A stretch of DNA of 64,000 nucleotides from Gammaproteobacteria bacterium (GTDB taxonomy: Bacteria; Pseudomonadota; Gammaproteobacteria; Arenicellales; Poriferihabitantaceae), in NCBI GenBank assembly GCA_009842505.1, contig VYFG01000048.1, positions 34,324 through 98,323 on the forward strand. The letters are read 5' to 3'. The notes below the pieces were generated by a model, which ran no database searches, was not told where the DNA came from, and was given only the letters and a program-made list of their open reading frames with translations. The position numbers were made by a program, and so were the translations under genes. Positions 33,794 to 42,522 of this stretch are shown piece after piece (within the stretch, counting starts at the first letter, position 1; every line of letters begins with the position of its first letter).

Positions 33794-34329
33794 TGCACCC
33801 CGTCCCCGGCGTCGCCGTCACGGGAGGCGGCATAGAGCGAGTCCTCCAGCCAGTCACGCCGCTTGCGCTTGCGCTTGATCTGCGGCTGGTAGTGACTGAT
33901 CACGTAGCGCTCGAGCAGTTCCGTGATCTCCTCGGGCATGGGCGCCGACAGGACCATGTCGTCGGCTTCCATGTGACCGCTTGCCTCGTCCTGGTTGGCG
34001 GTCACCAGCATCGGGCGGATTTCCCGGGCACCGTATTCGCCTTCACAGACCACGAACAGGTGGGGCTTGTCGGACAGCAGGTTGTACCAGTAGCCCTCGC
34101 CGCCGTCCTTGTAGAGGTCCAGGGTGAATCCCGTGTGGATGAACCGGCTCGTGTTCCCGTCCACCTCGACCACGCTGTCCCCGCCAAGCGCCGTGATTCC
34201 CTCCCCGGTCAGGATCCCGTGGACGCGCCAGACGGGATAGCCCCATTTTTTCTCGGGATCGATCCGGCGCTCCAGCACCACGGCCACGGGCACGGAGATT
34301 CTCGAGCCGGGCCCGGCCCGCTCCCCCAT
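33790..34329 (-). CDS. DUF3305 domain protein
   Basis: From the ATG at 34329 (MGERAGPGSRISVPVAVVLERR) the protein is 179 residues; the track's upstream extension overlaps the DUF6494 gene in another frame and is not supported. DUF3305 markers are ISVPVAVVLERRIDPEKKWGYPVWRVHGIL, GFTLDLYKDGGEGYWYNLLSDKPHLFVVCE and YQPQIKRKRKRRDWLEDS. It is a cytoplasmic protein of unknown function in fdh loci. It is coupled to DUF3306 and lies 43 bp after the DUF6494 gene. A CAGGGG sequence lies just before the ATG. Confidence 0.82.
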   Translation of the reverse strand: MGERAGPGSRISVPVAVVLERRIDPEKKWGYPVWRVHGILTGEGITALGGDSVVEVDGNTSRFIHTGFTLDLYKDGGEGYWYNLLSDKPHLFVVCEGEYGAREIRPMLVTANQDEASGHMEADDMVLSAPMPEEITELLERYVISHYQPQIKRKRKRRDWLEDSLYAASRDGDAGDGVQ

Positions 34330-34372
34330 CCCCTGCCCGTGGACGGTTCCGGTCACGCCGCTCAGGCCCCGG

Positions 34373-34582
34373 TCATTCCTCGATCTCGAGGGTATCCACA
34401 ACGTCGACATCCAGGCCAAGCTGGCGAATGGAAAGGGACATGGTGGCTTCCAGGCGGTCCCCGTTCCGGACGGTTCCGGCACGGATGCCATCGCGGACCG
34501 CCTGTTCGATGGCACGCTGGGAGGTAATGCCGGTTTTCTTGAGGAATTTTCTGATCTGGATGTTGAGCGCGTCTTCGTTCAT
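34373..34582 (-). CDS. DUF6494 family small protein
   Basis: The 69-residue protein (MNEDALNIQIRKFLKKTGITSQRAIEQAVRDGIRAG...) fits DUF6494, a small helical family found upstream of DUF3305/DUF3306 in formate dehydrogenase regions. The function is unknown. It heads the leftward run of DUF6494-DUF3305-DUF3306-ferredoxin genes and is divergent from fdhD. The compact helical N-terminus and DVDVVDTLEIEE tail are as expected. Confidence 0.82.
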   Translation of the reverse strand: MNEDALNIQIRKFLKKTGITSQRAIEQAVRDGIRAGTVRNGDRLEATMSLSIRQLGLDVDVVDTLEIEE

Positions 34583-34838
34583 GGGTCGTCGGCCTGCCTG
34601 GTCATGCCGGAAAGCATAGATGGAATGGTCCCCGAATTACAATAGCGCACCGTTCCCCGGCCCGGCCCCGGCGGACGGGCTGGGTCCCGCCGGAAGGGGG
34701 TGCGGCATCCGGCTGCCCCGGGACGGGCCTGCCGGGAATCTTCCGCCGCCCGTCATTGTCGGATAATATCACCGCTTGAGTTTCGCCGCCGAAACACCCA
34801 CTTTCATCCCTTTCCCGACGAATTCACCCGACTCTCCC
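34583..34838. other. Intergenic region between DUF6494 and fdhD
   Basis: These 256 bp separate divergent genes and should hold two promoters. A TAATAT element at 34765-34770 (in GATAATATCACC) could be a -10 for fdhD, but no good -35 is visible. A TTG at 34776 starts the track frame, yet family alignment prefers the ATG at 34839. Confidence 0.35.
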
Positions 34839-35711
34839 ATGGCCACGGCACCCGGCATCAAGAACACCTCGGCCCCGCCCCCGGCGGGCCGGCCGCGTCT
34901 CAGCGACGCCGGGCTGGAGTCGATCCACCGGGTGGCGGCGCTAGACCAGTTCGGGGCGAGCCGGGACATCAATATCGTGGGAGAGGTCCCCCTGACCATC
35001 AAGGTGGACGGCCAGGAGTTGGTGACCCTGATGACCCTCGGCGCGCGGCCGGAGATGCTGGTGCTGGGCTACCTGCGGAATCAGACCCTGTTCGGCGACC
35101 CCGCCGAGATCCGCTCGGTCATGGTGAACTGGGACCGGGAGGTTGCCGAGGTGGAAACCCGGGAGGGCAAGGGCATCACCGGCGTCGACACCAGCAAGCG
35201 CACGGTGACCACGGGCTGCGGCCAAGGAACGATCCTCAGCTGCACCCTGGACAAGCTGTACGACCATCGCCTGCCGCCGACGGAAATCCGGCAGTCGGAC
35301 ATCTACGAGATGCTGGGCAAGATCCGGGACCACAACAAGACCTACCGCGCCGCGGGCTCCGTGCACGGATGCGGGCTGTGCCGGGGCGGGGAGATCCTGA
35401 CTTTCGTCGAGGACGTGGGCCGGCACAACGCCATGGACACGATCTCGGGGGAGATGTGGCTGGACAACATCAGCGGACAGGACAAGATCTTCTACACCAC
35501 CGGGCGGCTGACATCGGAAATCGTGATGAAGGCGGCGCTGATGGGCATCCCGGTGCTGGTCTCCCGCAACGGCACCACCCACATGGGCTTCGAACTGGCG
35601 GAAGAACTGGGCGTCACCCTCATCGCCCGCGCCAAGAGCCGGCATTTCGTGGCCCTCAATTCGCACAACCTCGTCTTCGACGCCGTCCCGAAGCAGGTCC
35701 GCTTCGATTGA
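34839..35711 (+). CDS. fdhD: Formate dehydrogenase sulfurtransferase FdhD
   Basis: From the ATG at 34839 (MATAPGIKNTS) the protein is 290 residues. FdhD markers are INIVGEVPLTIKVDGQEL, TLGARPEMLVLGYL, TTGCGQGT, the Cys loop VHGCGLC with both sulfur-carrying cysteines, VEDVGRHNAMD and TTGRLTSEIVMKAALMGIPVLVSR. FdhD moves sulfur from IscS to the molybdenum cofactor before insertion into FdhA, so formate dehydrogenase activity depends on it. It is divergent from DUF6494 and converges with the cbb3 accessory gene. No strong ribosome-binding site is visible before the ATG. Confidence 0.93.
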   Translation: MATAPGIKNTSAPPPAGRPRLSDAGLESIHRVAALDQFGASRDINIVGEVPLTIKVDGQELVTLMTLGARPEMLVLGYLRNQTLFGDPAEIRSVMVNWDREVAEVETREGKGITGVDTSKRTVTTGCGQGTILSCTLDKLYDHRLPPTEIRQSDIYEMLGKIRDHNKTYRAAGSVHGCGLCRGGEILTFVEDVGRHNAMDTISGEMWLDNISGQDKIFYTTGRLTSEIVMKAALMGIPVLVSRNGTTHMGFELAEELGVTLIARAKSRHFVALNSHNLVFDAVPKQVRFD

Positions 35712-35757
35712 ATGCCCCGGCCGGCGCCGCCAGCCGGCCCGGTCCATCGTCCGGCGA

Positions 35758-36465
35758 TCAGCCGTGCAGGGCACCCCGGGGCATGGCCAGCCCCGTGAAC
35801 ATGACAATGCCGAACAGCATGATCAGCGATCCCGCCACCCTGCGCACCATGGGCCGGCGCATGGGTCCCCCCTCGCCGCCCAGCAAGCCCACGGCGGCAA
35901 CCGCCGGCAGCGTGCCGAGGCCGAAGGCGCCCATGGCCACGGCGCCGGCCAGGGGCCTGCCGCTCGCCAGCACCAGCGCCAGGGCCGAATAGACCAGGCC
36001 GCAGGGCAGCCAGCCCCAGATCATGCCCGCGGCAAAGGCGCGGCCATAGCCGTCGACAGGCAGCAGGTGCCTGGTCAGCGGCGAGAGCCGCCTCCACAGC
36101 TGCATGCCGATGCGTTCCACCGGCGCCAGCGCATTCCCCCACCCCGTGAGATACAGGCCGAGGAGGATCATGAACAGACCGCTGACGACCTGCGCCAGGG
36201 CGCGGCCGGTCTCCGCACCGAGCATGGCCAGCAAGGTGACGCCCGCCAGCGCGGCAATCGCGCCGGCAACCGCGTAGCTGCCGATCCGTCCGCCGTTATA
36301 GGCGAGCGTCATCAACCAGCGCCGGCGGGGCATCTGGTTGGCGGGCACGGAAACCGTCGCGGCATGCAGCATGCCGGCGATGCCGCCGCACATGCCCACA
36401 CAGTGCAGGGATCCCAGGAGACCGAGCAGGAAGGCGCTGGCAATAATGAGGATATCCGGCGTCAC
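35758..36465 (-). CDS. Sulfite exporter TauE/SafE-like (DsbD_2) membrane protein of cbb3 locus
   Basis: The 235-residue protein has six transmembrane helices with LGSLHCVGMCGGIAGML in the first and MIWGWLPCGLVYSALALVLA in the second half. The paired Cys in CVGMC and the PCG motif resemble the CcdA/DsbD_2 families, and genes like this end ccoGHIS clusters. A role in copper delivery or redox maturation of the cbb3 oxidase is likely by context. It overlaps fixH by four bases (ATGA), so it belongs to the same transcript. Confidence 0.85.
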   Translation of the reverse strand: MTPDILIIASAFLLGLLGSLHCVGMCGGIAGMLHAATVSVPANQMPRRRWLMTLAYNGGRIGSYAVAGAIAALAGVTLLAMLGAETGRALAQVVSGLFMILLGLYLTGWGNALAPVERIGMQLWRRLSPLTRHLLPVDGYGRAFAAGMIWGWLPCGLVYSALALVLASGRPLAGAVAMGAFGLGTLPAVAAVGLLGGEGGPMRRPMVRRVAGSLIMLFGIVMFTGLAMPRGALHG

Positions 36466-36965
36466 GGGCTGCCGAGTTCGACGACATCGTCACCGGGCCG
36501 TTCCAGGTACCCGGTCACCCGCCAGCGTGCGGTTTCCAGCTGGATCACCCAGCGGCCGTCGGCAGCCCCGTCGAACTGTCCGCGGTAACGGCCGTCCGGC
36601 CCCGCGGTAAGCAGGACGGACCGGTCCAGACCGGAACGGGTCCGGTGCAGCAGCCTGAGCACCAGGGTTGGCGGCACCGCCAGGCGGCCGTCGTGGCTGA
36701 GGTCGAGGACCAATTCGTCGGCCGCAACCCGCAGCCTGGCGGCAATGGCGTGCCGCACCGCCAGCTGGTCCCTTGCCAGCACCCGGTTGATCTCCTTGCC
36801 GCGCTTGTAATAGTCGTCCTCGACCAGGCCGTCGTAGTGCCGGATGGACAGGCCCAGCAGCAGAAACCCCACGAGCACCGCGGTGGCGGGGATGGCGATG
36901 ACCATCCACACCATGGGCTCGCGGTACCAGCGGCGGGCAGGCAGGTTGTCGGATTCCCGGATCAC
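36462..36965 (-). CDS. FixH/CcoH-type cbb3 oxidase assembly protein
   Basis: The 167-residue protein has one N-terminal helix (VWMVIAIPATAVLVGFLLLGLSI) and a periplasmic domain with the FixH pattern DDYYKRGKEIN followed by a beta-rich region (ADELVLDLSHDGRLAVPPTLVLRLLH) and a C-terminal WVIQLETARWRVTGYL. CcoH/FixH is needed for stable assembly of cbb3 oxidase. It overlaps ccoG upstream and the DsbD_2-like gene downstream, each by four bases. Confidence 0.9.
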   Translation of the reverse strand: MIRESDNLPARRWYREPMVWMVIAIPATAVLVGFLLLGLSIRHYDGLVEDDYYKRGKEINRVLARDQLAVRHAIAARLRVAADELVLDLSHDGRLAVPPTLVLRLLHRTRSGLDRSVLLTAGPDGRYRGQFDGAADGRWVIQLETARWRVTGYLERPGDDVVELGSP

Positions 36966-38341
36966 CGCGGCCTCAGGAAGCTGGCCTCATCCTCGTTGGC
37001 GATGCGCGGATCATCCTCCGCGGTCACCCGGAACAGGATGTTCGTGGACGGCCGCTCGAGATCGACCGGATCGATCCGCACGCTGGCGGTGACGTTCCCC
37101 ACGCTGCCGGACGGAATCTCGCGGTCGGCGTCCGCGTAGACCTGCATCCCCGGCAGGCCCTCCGCCTCGATCCGGAACCGGTGCGCATCCCCGTGCTTGT
37201 TGAGGATCTTCAGGGTGTAGATGTTTTCCACCAGCCCGCTGTCGGTGACACGGTACAGCACGTTGCGGTCCCGGATGATGTCGAGTTCCACCGGGGCGCG
37301 GCTGATAAGGCCGTAGATCAGTGCTCCGGTCACGGCCAGCAGCACAGCGCCGTAGATGACCACCCTGGGCCGGACCAGCCGGGTGGCCCCGGATTCCAGG
37401 GCGTTCAGCGTGGTATACCGGACCAGGCCCTTGGGATAGGACATCTTCTCCATGACCTGATCGCAGATGTCCACGCAGGCGGCACAGCCGATGCACTGGT
37501 ATTGCAGGCCTTCGCGGATGTCGATCCCCGTCGGGCAGACCTGGACACACAGCGTGCAGTCAATGCAGCTACCGAGACCCTTTTGTGCCGGGTCGTCACC
37601 GCGGCTGCGATGCCCGCGCGGCTCGCCGCGCTTCTCGTCGTAGGAGATGATCAGCGTGTTCCGGTCGAACATCGCGCTCTGGAACCGCGCGTAGGGACAC
37701 ATGTAGATGCAGACTTGCTCGCGCATCCAGCCCGCGTTGCCGTAGGTGGCGAAGCTGTAGAACAGGACCCAGAACGTCTCCCAGGGGCCGGTGGACAGGC
37801 CAATGATCTTGTCCCCCAGTTCCAGGATCGGCGTGAAGTAGCCAACGAAGGTATAGCCGGTCCAGAGGGAAAGCAGGATCCAGGCCGCGTGCTTGGTGAA
37901 CCGGAGGCGGAACTTGCGCGCGTCCATCGGCGAGTTGTCCAGCCTGATGCGCCGGTTCCGGTCGCCCTCGATGCGATGCTCGATCCACATGAACACCTCG
38001 GTCCAGACCGTCTGGGGACAGGCATAGCCGCACCACAGGCGCCCGGCGATGGCGGTGAAGAAGAACAGCGACAGGGCGGCGACGATGAGCAGTCCGGCCA
38101 GGTAGATGAAGTCCTGTGGCCACAGCACCAGGCCGAAGACGTAGAACTTGCGCGCGGGCAGGTCGAACAATACCGCCTGGCGGCCGTCCCAGGGAATCCA
38201 GGGAACGAGGTAGTACAGCCCGAGGAGCGCCAGTACGGCGGCCACGCGCAGCCGGGCGAACGTCCCCGTGACCTGCCTCGGATGGATGGCCTGGCGCTTC
38301 TCGTAAAGCTCCTGCCGCAGCGTCGGGGCCCCGCCGGCCAT
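36962..38341 (-). CDS. ccoG: Cytochrome cbb3 oxidase accessory protein CcoG/FixG (copper reductase type)
   Basis: The 459-residue polyferredoxin has N-terminal helices, WCGYACPQTVWTEVFMWIEH, MREQVCIYMCPYARFQSAMFD, and two ferredoxin motifs CIDCTLCVQVCPTGIDIREG and CIGCAACVDICDQVM. A C-terminal FixG-type domain follows (RDRNVLYRVTDSGLVENIYTLKILN). CcoG reduces Cu(II) for cbb3 assembly. Length is typical. Its ATG coincides with the end of the small membrane protein gene and its stop overlaps fixH, so it is in one operon. Confidence 0.93.
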   Translation of the reverse strand: MAGGAPTLRQELYEKRQAIHPRQVTGTFARLRVAAVLALLGLYYLVPWIPWDGRQAVLFDLPARKFYVFGLVLWPQDFIYLAGLLIVAALSLFFFTAIAGRLWCGYACPQTVWTEVFMWIEHRIEGDRNRRIRLDNSPMDARKFRLRFTKHAAWILLSLWTGYTFVGYFTPILELGDKIIGLSTGPWETFWVLFYSFATYGNAGWMREQVCIYMCPYARFQSAMFDRNTLIISYDEKRGEPRGHRSRGDDPAQKGLGSCIDCTLCVQVCPTGIDIREGLQYQCIGCAACVDICDQVMEKMSYPKGLVRYTTLNALESGATRLVRPRVVIYGAVLLAVTGALIYGLISRAPVELDIIRDRNVLYRVTDSGLVENIYTLKILNKHGDAHRFRIEAEGLPGMQVYADADREIPSGSVGNVTASVRIDPVDLERPSTNILFRVTAEDDPRIANEDEASFLRPR

Positions 38342-38622
38342 CAGGGGTGCGGCTCCCCGGAACGGTTCCGCCCGCCGCCTGGCTCCGGCGTGCAGAGGAT
38401 GTAGATGGCGAAGAACGCGGCAACGATGCCGGCTAACCAGAAATACAGGAACGCCAGGGTGTACCCGGCGAGGCGGGTGGCGGACTCCACGCCCACCTCG
38501 TCCATCAGTACCCAGGGATCAACGAAGGCGAACAGGAGCCCCGTGAACGCGCCGGCCACGAGAAACGGCGGCCAGAGGACCGCGATCAACGCCTTGCGTC
38601 GGTTCTTGAGCGTCCATTCCAT
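38341..38622 (-). CDS. Small two-helix membrane protein of the cco operon
   Basis: A 93-residue protein (MEWTLKNRRKALIAVLWPPFLVAGAFTGLLFAF...) with two predicted helices, about residues 12-33 and 50-72, and a polar tail. I do not know a specific function. Positionally it lies between ccoP and ccoG, where short uncharacterised membrane proteins are common in Gammaproteobacteria. Its stop meets the ccoG start (TGATG), indicating coupling. A cbb3 assembly role is inferred from position only. Confidence 0.75.
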   Translation of the reverse strand: MEWTLKNRRKALIAVLWPPFLVAGAFTGLLFAFVDPWVLMDEVGVESATRLAGYTLAFLYFWLAGIVAAFFAIYILCTPEPGGGRNRSGEPHP

Positions 38623-38631
38623 GTGAACAGG

Positions 38632-39525
38632 CTACTCCCTGATGCTGTTGAGATAGGCCGTCAGCAGGTGTATCCGGCTTTCGTCAAGCAGTTCGCCGAA
38701 GGGGGGCATGACACCGATGCGCCCCTGCCCCACGGAATGACGGATGGCGCCCAGGGAGCCCCCGTAGAGCCAGACCCCGTCCGTGAGGTCGGGCGCGCCG
38801 AGTACCGGGTTGCCCTTGCCCTCGGGACCGTGGCAGGCCAGGCAAACGGTGTCGTAGTGCTGCTTGCCCGGCTCGACGAAACTCGGGTTCAACGGATCGC
38901 GGGTCATGGCATACACGTATTCCGACACCTGCTCCACGCCTTCCGGCCCGATCACGGCCGCCCATCCGGGCATCACCGCCGTGCGGCCGGCTGCAATGGT
39001 GGTCTTGATCTCGGCGTCGCCGCCGCCCCAGATCCACTCGTGGTCCCGCAGGTTGGGGAACCCGGTGGCACCCCGGGCATCGGCCCCGTGGCAGATGGCG
39101 CAGTTGGTGGAGAACAGACGCTTTGCGGTGCCCATGGCGTCGGCGTTCCCGGCAAGCTCATCGAGCGGGGTGGCCAGGTAGGCATCGTAGAGCGGCTTGA
39201 AGGACGCCTCCGCGGCCCTGACCTCGTTGTCGTACCGGTCCTTGGACGTCCAGCCGAGCAGTCCGGCGAAGCTTCCGAGCCCGGGATACAGCAGCAGGTA
39301 CACCGCACCGAAGACCAGGGTGATGTAGAACATGTTGAGCCACCACTTCGGCAGCGGATTGTTGTATTCCCTCAGGTCCTCGTCCCAGACGTGCCCCATG
39401 GTCTCGGCCTCCCCCGACTTCGGCGTCGTGGTGTTGGCAACCATCAGGACGACGCAGAATACCAGGCCGAGCACCGTCGGGACGATGATGAACCAGCTCC
39501 AGAATTCACTCACGAAATCGGACAT
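38632..39525 (-). CDS. ccoP: cbb3 cytochrome c oxidase subunit III, diheme CcoP
   Basis: The 297-residue protein has two N-terminal helices (FIIVPTVLGLVFCVVLMVANTT and WWLNMFYITLVFGAVYLLLYP), the NPLPKWWL signature of CcoP, and two heme c sites: CAICH and CLACH, followed by Met-containing axial regions (TAVMPGW and IGVMPPF). It accepts electrons from cytochrome c and passes them to CcoO. Length is that of the usual diheme CcoP. It follows ccoQ with two bases between. Confidence 0.95.
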   Translation of the reverse strand: MSDFVSEFWSWFIIVPTVLGLVFCVVLMVANTTTPKSGEAETMGHVWDEDLREYNNPLPKWWLNMFYITLVFGAVYLLLYPGLGSFAGLLGWTSKDRYDNEVRAAEASFKPLYDAYLATPLDELAGNADAMGTAKRLFSTNCAICHGADARGATGFPNLRDHEWIWGGGDAEIKTTIAAGRTAVMPGWAAVIGPEGVEQVSEYVYAMTRDPLNPSFVEPGKQHYDTVCLACHGPEGKGNPVLGAPDLTDGVWLYGGSLGAIRHSVGQGRIGVMPPFGELLDESRIHLLTAYLNSIRE

Positions 39526-39527
39526 AG

Positions 39528-39704
39528 TCAGCCTCGCTTGAATGTGTGATCGTTATCGCCCGGGTCCGCGGGATCGTTGTCGTCATCCAGGGGCAGGTTG
39601 GCGGCCTCGGCGAAATCCTTCTTTCGCCGGCCGCTCCAGGCCCAGGCGAAGATCCCCAGGAATACCAGGAAAAGCGCGATGGTCCAGAAGATATGGAAAG
39701 TCAT
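39528..39704 (-). CDS. ccoQ: cbb3 oxidase subunit CcoQ/FixQ
   Basis: This 58-residue gene is too short for the ORF track. It translates MTFHIFWTIALFLVFLGIFAWAWSGRRKK then an acidic tail (DFAEAANLPLDDDND...). The single helix and WAWSxRRKxDF boundary are typical CcoQ features. It stabilises the interaction of CcoP with CcoNO. AGGAGG lies six bases before the ATG. It lies between ccoO (12 bp) and ccoP (2 bp). Confidence 0.9.
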   Translation of the reverse strand: MTFHIFWTIALFLVFLGIFAWAWSGRRKKDFAEAANLPLDDDNDPADPGDNDHTFKRG

Positions 39705-39716
39705 GCCGTCACCTCC

Positions 39717-40328
39717 TTACCTGCGGTTGGGAATCAGGGTGCCCAGTCCCTGGAGATAGGCGATCATGGCGTCCATCTCGGTCTTGCCCTCCAGCGCGGC
39801 CGGCGCGGCCGCGATCTCCTCGTCCGAGTAGGGATGGCCCAGCATGCGCAGCGCCCGCATCCGGGCCTGGATGGTGGAGGCGTCCAGGGGGGTCTCCTCC
39901 AGCCAGGGATATCCCGGCATGATGGATTCCGGCACCACGTCGCGGGGGCGGATCAGGTGGATCCGGTGCCAGTCGTCGCTGTAGCGCCCGCCCACCCTGG
40001 CGAGATCGGGGCCCGTGCGCTTGGAGCCCCACAGGAACGGCCGGTCATAGACGAACTCCCCCGCCACGGAATAGTGGCCGTAGCGCTCGGTCTCCGTGCG
40101 GAAGGGCCGGATCAACTGGGAGTGGCAGGAAACGCAGGACTCCCGGATGTACAGGTCGCGCCCGGCCAGGGACAGGGCATCGTAGGGCTTCAGCCCCTCC
40201 ACCGGCTCGGTGGTGGAAACCTGGAAAAACAGCGGCACGATCTGGACCAGGCCGCCGACGCTGACCAGCAGGATGACCAGCACGATCATCAACCCGATGT
40301 TCTTTTCCGCTTTCTGCTGAATGGACAT
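39717..40328 (-). CDS. ccoO: cbb3 oxidase subunit II, monoheme CcoO
   Basis: The 203-residue protein has an N-terminal helix ([23 protein letters not shown]), one heme c site ([18 protein letters not shown]), and conserved [27 protein letters not shown] and [10 protein letters not shown], whose Met is the axial ligand. It passes electrons from CcoP to the CcoN heme b. Length and motif order are standard. It is 21 bp after ccoN. Confidence 0.96.
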   Translation of the reverse strand: MSIQQKAEKNIGLMIVLVILLVSVGGLVQIVPLFFQVSTTEPVEGLKPYDALSLAGRDLYIRESCVSCHSQLIRPFRTETERYGHYSVAGEFVYDRPFLWGSKRTGPDLARVGGRYSDDWHRIHLIRPRDVVPESIMPGYPWLEETPLDASTIQARMRALRMLGHPYSDEEIAAAPAALEGKTEMDAMIAYLQGLGTLIPNRR

Positions 40329-40349
40329 GGTTGTTTCCCGAATCGAGGA

Positions 40350-41771
40350 TTAATGCGCGGAAGCGAGCACGGGCGCGTCCTCGGCCCTGCCGCTTCTGAC
40401 GGTCATGTACACGTTGTATGCCATGACCAGCATGCCGGCGAGATAGATCAGGCCGCCCAGGAACCGCACCAGGTAGTAGGGATGCATGGCCTCGACGGTC
40501 TCGATGAAGCTGTAGATCAGGGTGCCGTCCTCGTTCACCGCGCGCCACATCAGGCCCTGCATGATCCCGGAGATCCACATGGAGGTGATGTAGAGCACGA
40601 TGCCGACGGTAGCCATCCAGAAATGCAGGTCGATCAGCCTGACGCTGTAGATCTTCTGCCCGTAGAGTCTGGGTATCAGGTAGTAGAGCGCCCCCATGGA
40701 CACCATGCCGACCCAGCCGAGAGCGCCGGAGTGGACGTGCCCGATGGTCCAGTCGGTGAAGTGGGACAGCGCATTCACCGTCTTGATGGACATCATCGGC
40801 CCCTCGAAGGTGGACATGCCGTAAAACGACACCGAGACGATGAGGAATTTCAGGATCGGGTCCGTGCGCAGCTTGTGCCAGGCACCGGAAAGGGTCATGA
40901 TGCCGTTGATCATTCCGCCCCAGGAGGGCGCCAGCAGCACCAGCGAGAACACCATGCCGAGAGATTGGGCCCAGTCCGGCAGCACGGAGTAGTGGAGGTG
41001 GTGGGGGCCGGCCCAGATGTAGGTGAAGATCAGGGACCAGAAGTGCACCACCGACAGCCGGTAGGAATACACCGGCCGGTTCGCCTGCTTGGGAATGAAG
41101 TAGTACATGATCCCGAGGAACCCGGCGGTGAGAAAGAATCCCACCGCGTTGTGGCCATACCACCACTGGACCATGGCGTCATGCACGCCGGCATAGATGG
41201 AATAGGATTTGGCGTGGGTGACCGGCACCGCCAGGCTGTTGAAGATGTGCAGGATGGCCACGGTGACGATGAAGGCCCCGAAGAACCAGTTGGCGACGTA
41301 GATGTGCTTGACCCTGCGCTTCAGGATGGTGGCGAAGAAGACCAGGGCATAGGAAACCCACACCACCGCGATCAGGATGTCGATGGGCCACTCGAGTTCG
41401 GCATACTCCTTGGTGGTGGTGATGCCGAGGGGAAGCGTGACCGCAGCCAGGACGATGACCAGGTTCCACCCCCAGAAGGTGAACGCCGCCAGCGGTCCCA
41501 GAGCCAGCCGGGTGTGGCAGGTCCGCTGCACCACGTAGTACGACGTGGCGAACAGGGCGCTGCCGCCGAAGGCGAAGATCACCGCGTTGGTGTGCAGCGG
41601 CCGGAGCCGGCCGAACGTCAGCCAGGCCGTGTCGAAATTCAGCGCCGGCCAGACCAGTTGGGCGGCGATCAACACCCCGACCAGCATGCCAACGATCCCC
41701 CATACGACGGTCATGATGGCAAACTGCCGCACCACGGTGTAGTTGTAGACGTCCGGGCTTGTTGTACTCAT
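40350..41771 (-). CDS. ccoN: cbb3 oxidase catalytic subunit I, CcoN
   Basis: From the ATG at 41771 ([14 protein letters not shown]) the protein is 473 residues; the track adds 110 spurious residues. About twelve helices are visible. Conserved heme and copper ligands lie in [46 protein letters not shown] and [16 protein letters not shown]. CcoN reduces O2 to water with high affinity, using heme b3 and CuB. Expression should be favoured at low oxygen via the Anr-like box upstream of the YIP1 gene. It is 47 bp downstream of that gene. Confidence 0.97.
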   Translation of the reverse strand: MSTTSPDVYNYTVVRQFAIMTVVWGIVGMLVGVLIAAQLVWPALNFDTAWLTFGRLRPLHTNAVIFAFGGSALFATSYYVVQRTCHTRLALGPLAAFTFWGWNLVIVLAAVTLPLGITTTKEYAELEWPIDILIAVVWVSYALVFFATILKRRVKHIYVANWFFGAFIVTVAILHIFNSLAVPVTHAKSYSIYAGVHDAMVQWWYGHNAVGFFLTAGFLGIMYYFIPKQANRPVYSYRLSVVHFWSLIFTYIWAGPHHLHYSVLPDWAQSLGMVFSLVLLAPSWGGMINGIMTLSGAWHKLRTDPILKFLIVSVSFYGMSTFEGPMMSIKTVNALSHFTDWTIGHVHSGALGWVGMVSMGALYYLIPRLYGQKIYSVRLIDLHFWMATVGIVLYITSMWISGIMQGLMWRAVNEDGTLIYSFIETVEAMHPYYLVRFLGGLIYLAGMLVMAYNVYMTVRSGRAEDAPVLASAH

Positions 41772-41818
41772 GCTGAAATCCTGAAGAGATTGAATGCGGG
41801 AGAAGACGGGTGTGAACC

Positions 41819-42421
41819 TCAGGTCCTGAAGTCGGGACCGGCGCCGAATCCCCAGAAACTGACCGTCACCACGATGAGCCCCACGAGGGCCACCAGTCCG
41901 AGGGCGAGGATGGCGCTGGAGAAGAGGAATCCCTGCTCCTTGTTGACCTCCATCATGATCGGCACTCCGGTATACAGGAGCGCCACGCTGTATCCCAGTG
42001 CCGGGAGGCCGAGGAAATACACGAACCAGGGCATGGGATAGAGCATTGCGAGCCCGACCAGGAACAGCGGGACCGCGGTGAACGCCGCTAGGGAGAAACA
42101 TTCCTGCAGGGACTTGTCGGAATCATAGGTCCGGGCCATCCAGTGGATCGTCCGGGCAAGGATGTAGACCACCACCAGCATGGCAAAGAACGTGAGCACA
42201 GAGATCTTCAGTGCGCTGTCGGTGGTCAGGCGCACCACATCCCCTGCCCCCACCCGCCACCCGACTGTGGAGGTGCCGACATACGACGCCACCGGCGCGA
42301 TCAGGGCCAGGGGAATGACGTAGCGGGCGTAGCATTCCTTCACCGACAGGGCTTCCGCCTTGACTGCCTCCCATCCCGCCGAGGGGTGGAGGATCAGGTT
42401 GATGATCAGGCTGATTTTCAC
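41819..42421 (-). CDS. YIP1-domain membrane protein at the head of the cco operon
   Basis: The 200-residue protein has about five transmembrane helices ([104 protein letters not shown]) and the YIP1 signature [12 protein letters not shown] near the start and [13 protein letters not shown]. Bacterial YIP1 proteins have no defined activity. It lies between the shared Anr-like box and ccoN, on the oxidase strand, so it is probably co-expressed. A role in membrane assembly is only a guess. Confidence 0.83.
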   Translation of the reverse strand: MKISLIINLILHPSAGWEAVKAEALSVKECYARYVIPLALIAPVASYVGTSTVGWRVGAGDVVRLTTDSALKISVLTFFAMLVVVYILARTIHWMARTYDSDKSLQECFSLAAFTAVPLFLVGLAMLYPMPWFVYFLGLPALGYSVALLYTGVPIMMEVNKEQGFLFSSAILALGLVALVGLIVVTVSFWGFGAGPDFRT

Positions 42422-42477
42422 AGTTTTCTCCCGTAATCTGGGTATGCTAATACTCCCCCAGGCCCCCGGCGTGATTC

Positions 42478-42491
42478 TTGACCCAAATCAA
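42478..42491. promoter_or_regulatory. Anr/FNR-type box between cco genes and ccoI
   Basis: TTGACCCAAATCAA matches the TTGAT-N4-ATCAA consensus with one mismatch. It lies in the gap between the YIP1-ccoNOQP operon (-) and ccoI (+), about 31 bp before the ccoI ATG and 57 bp before the YIP1 start. Low-oxygen control by Anr or FNR of both directions is expected. Confidence 0.75.
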
Positions 42492-42522
42492 GATCAGCCG
42501 GAATTACTCGGTTAGGCTTCGG

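Noticed and set aside
39546-42041. 831-residue plus-strand ORF over ccoO and ccoN
   Set aside because: It is a His/Asp/Gln-rich shadow of the oxidase genes.
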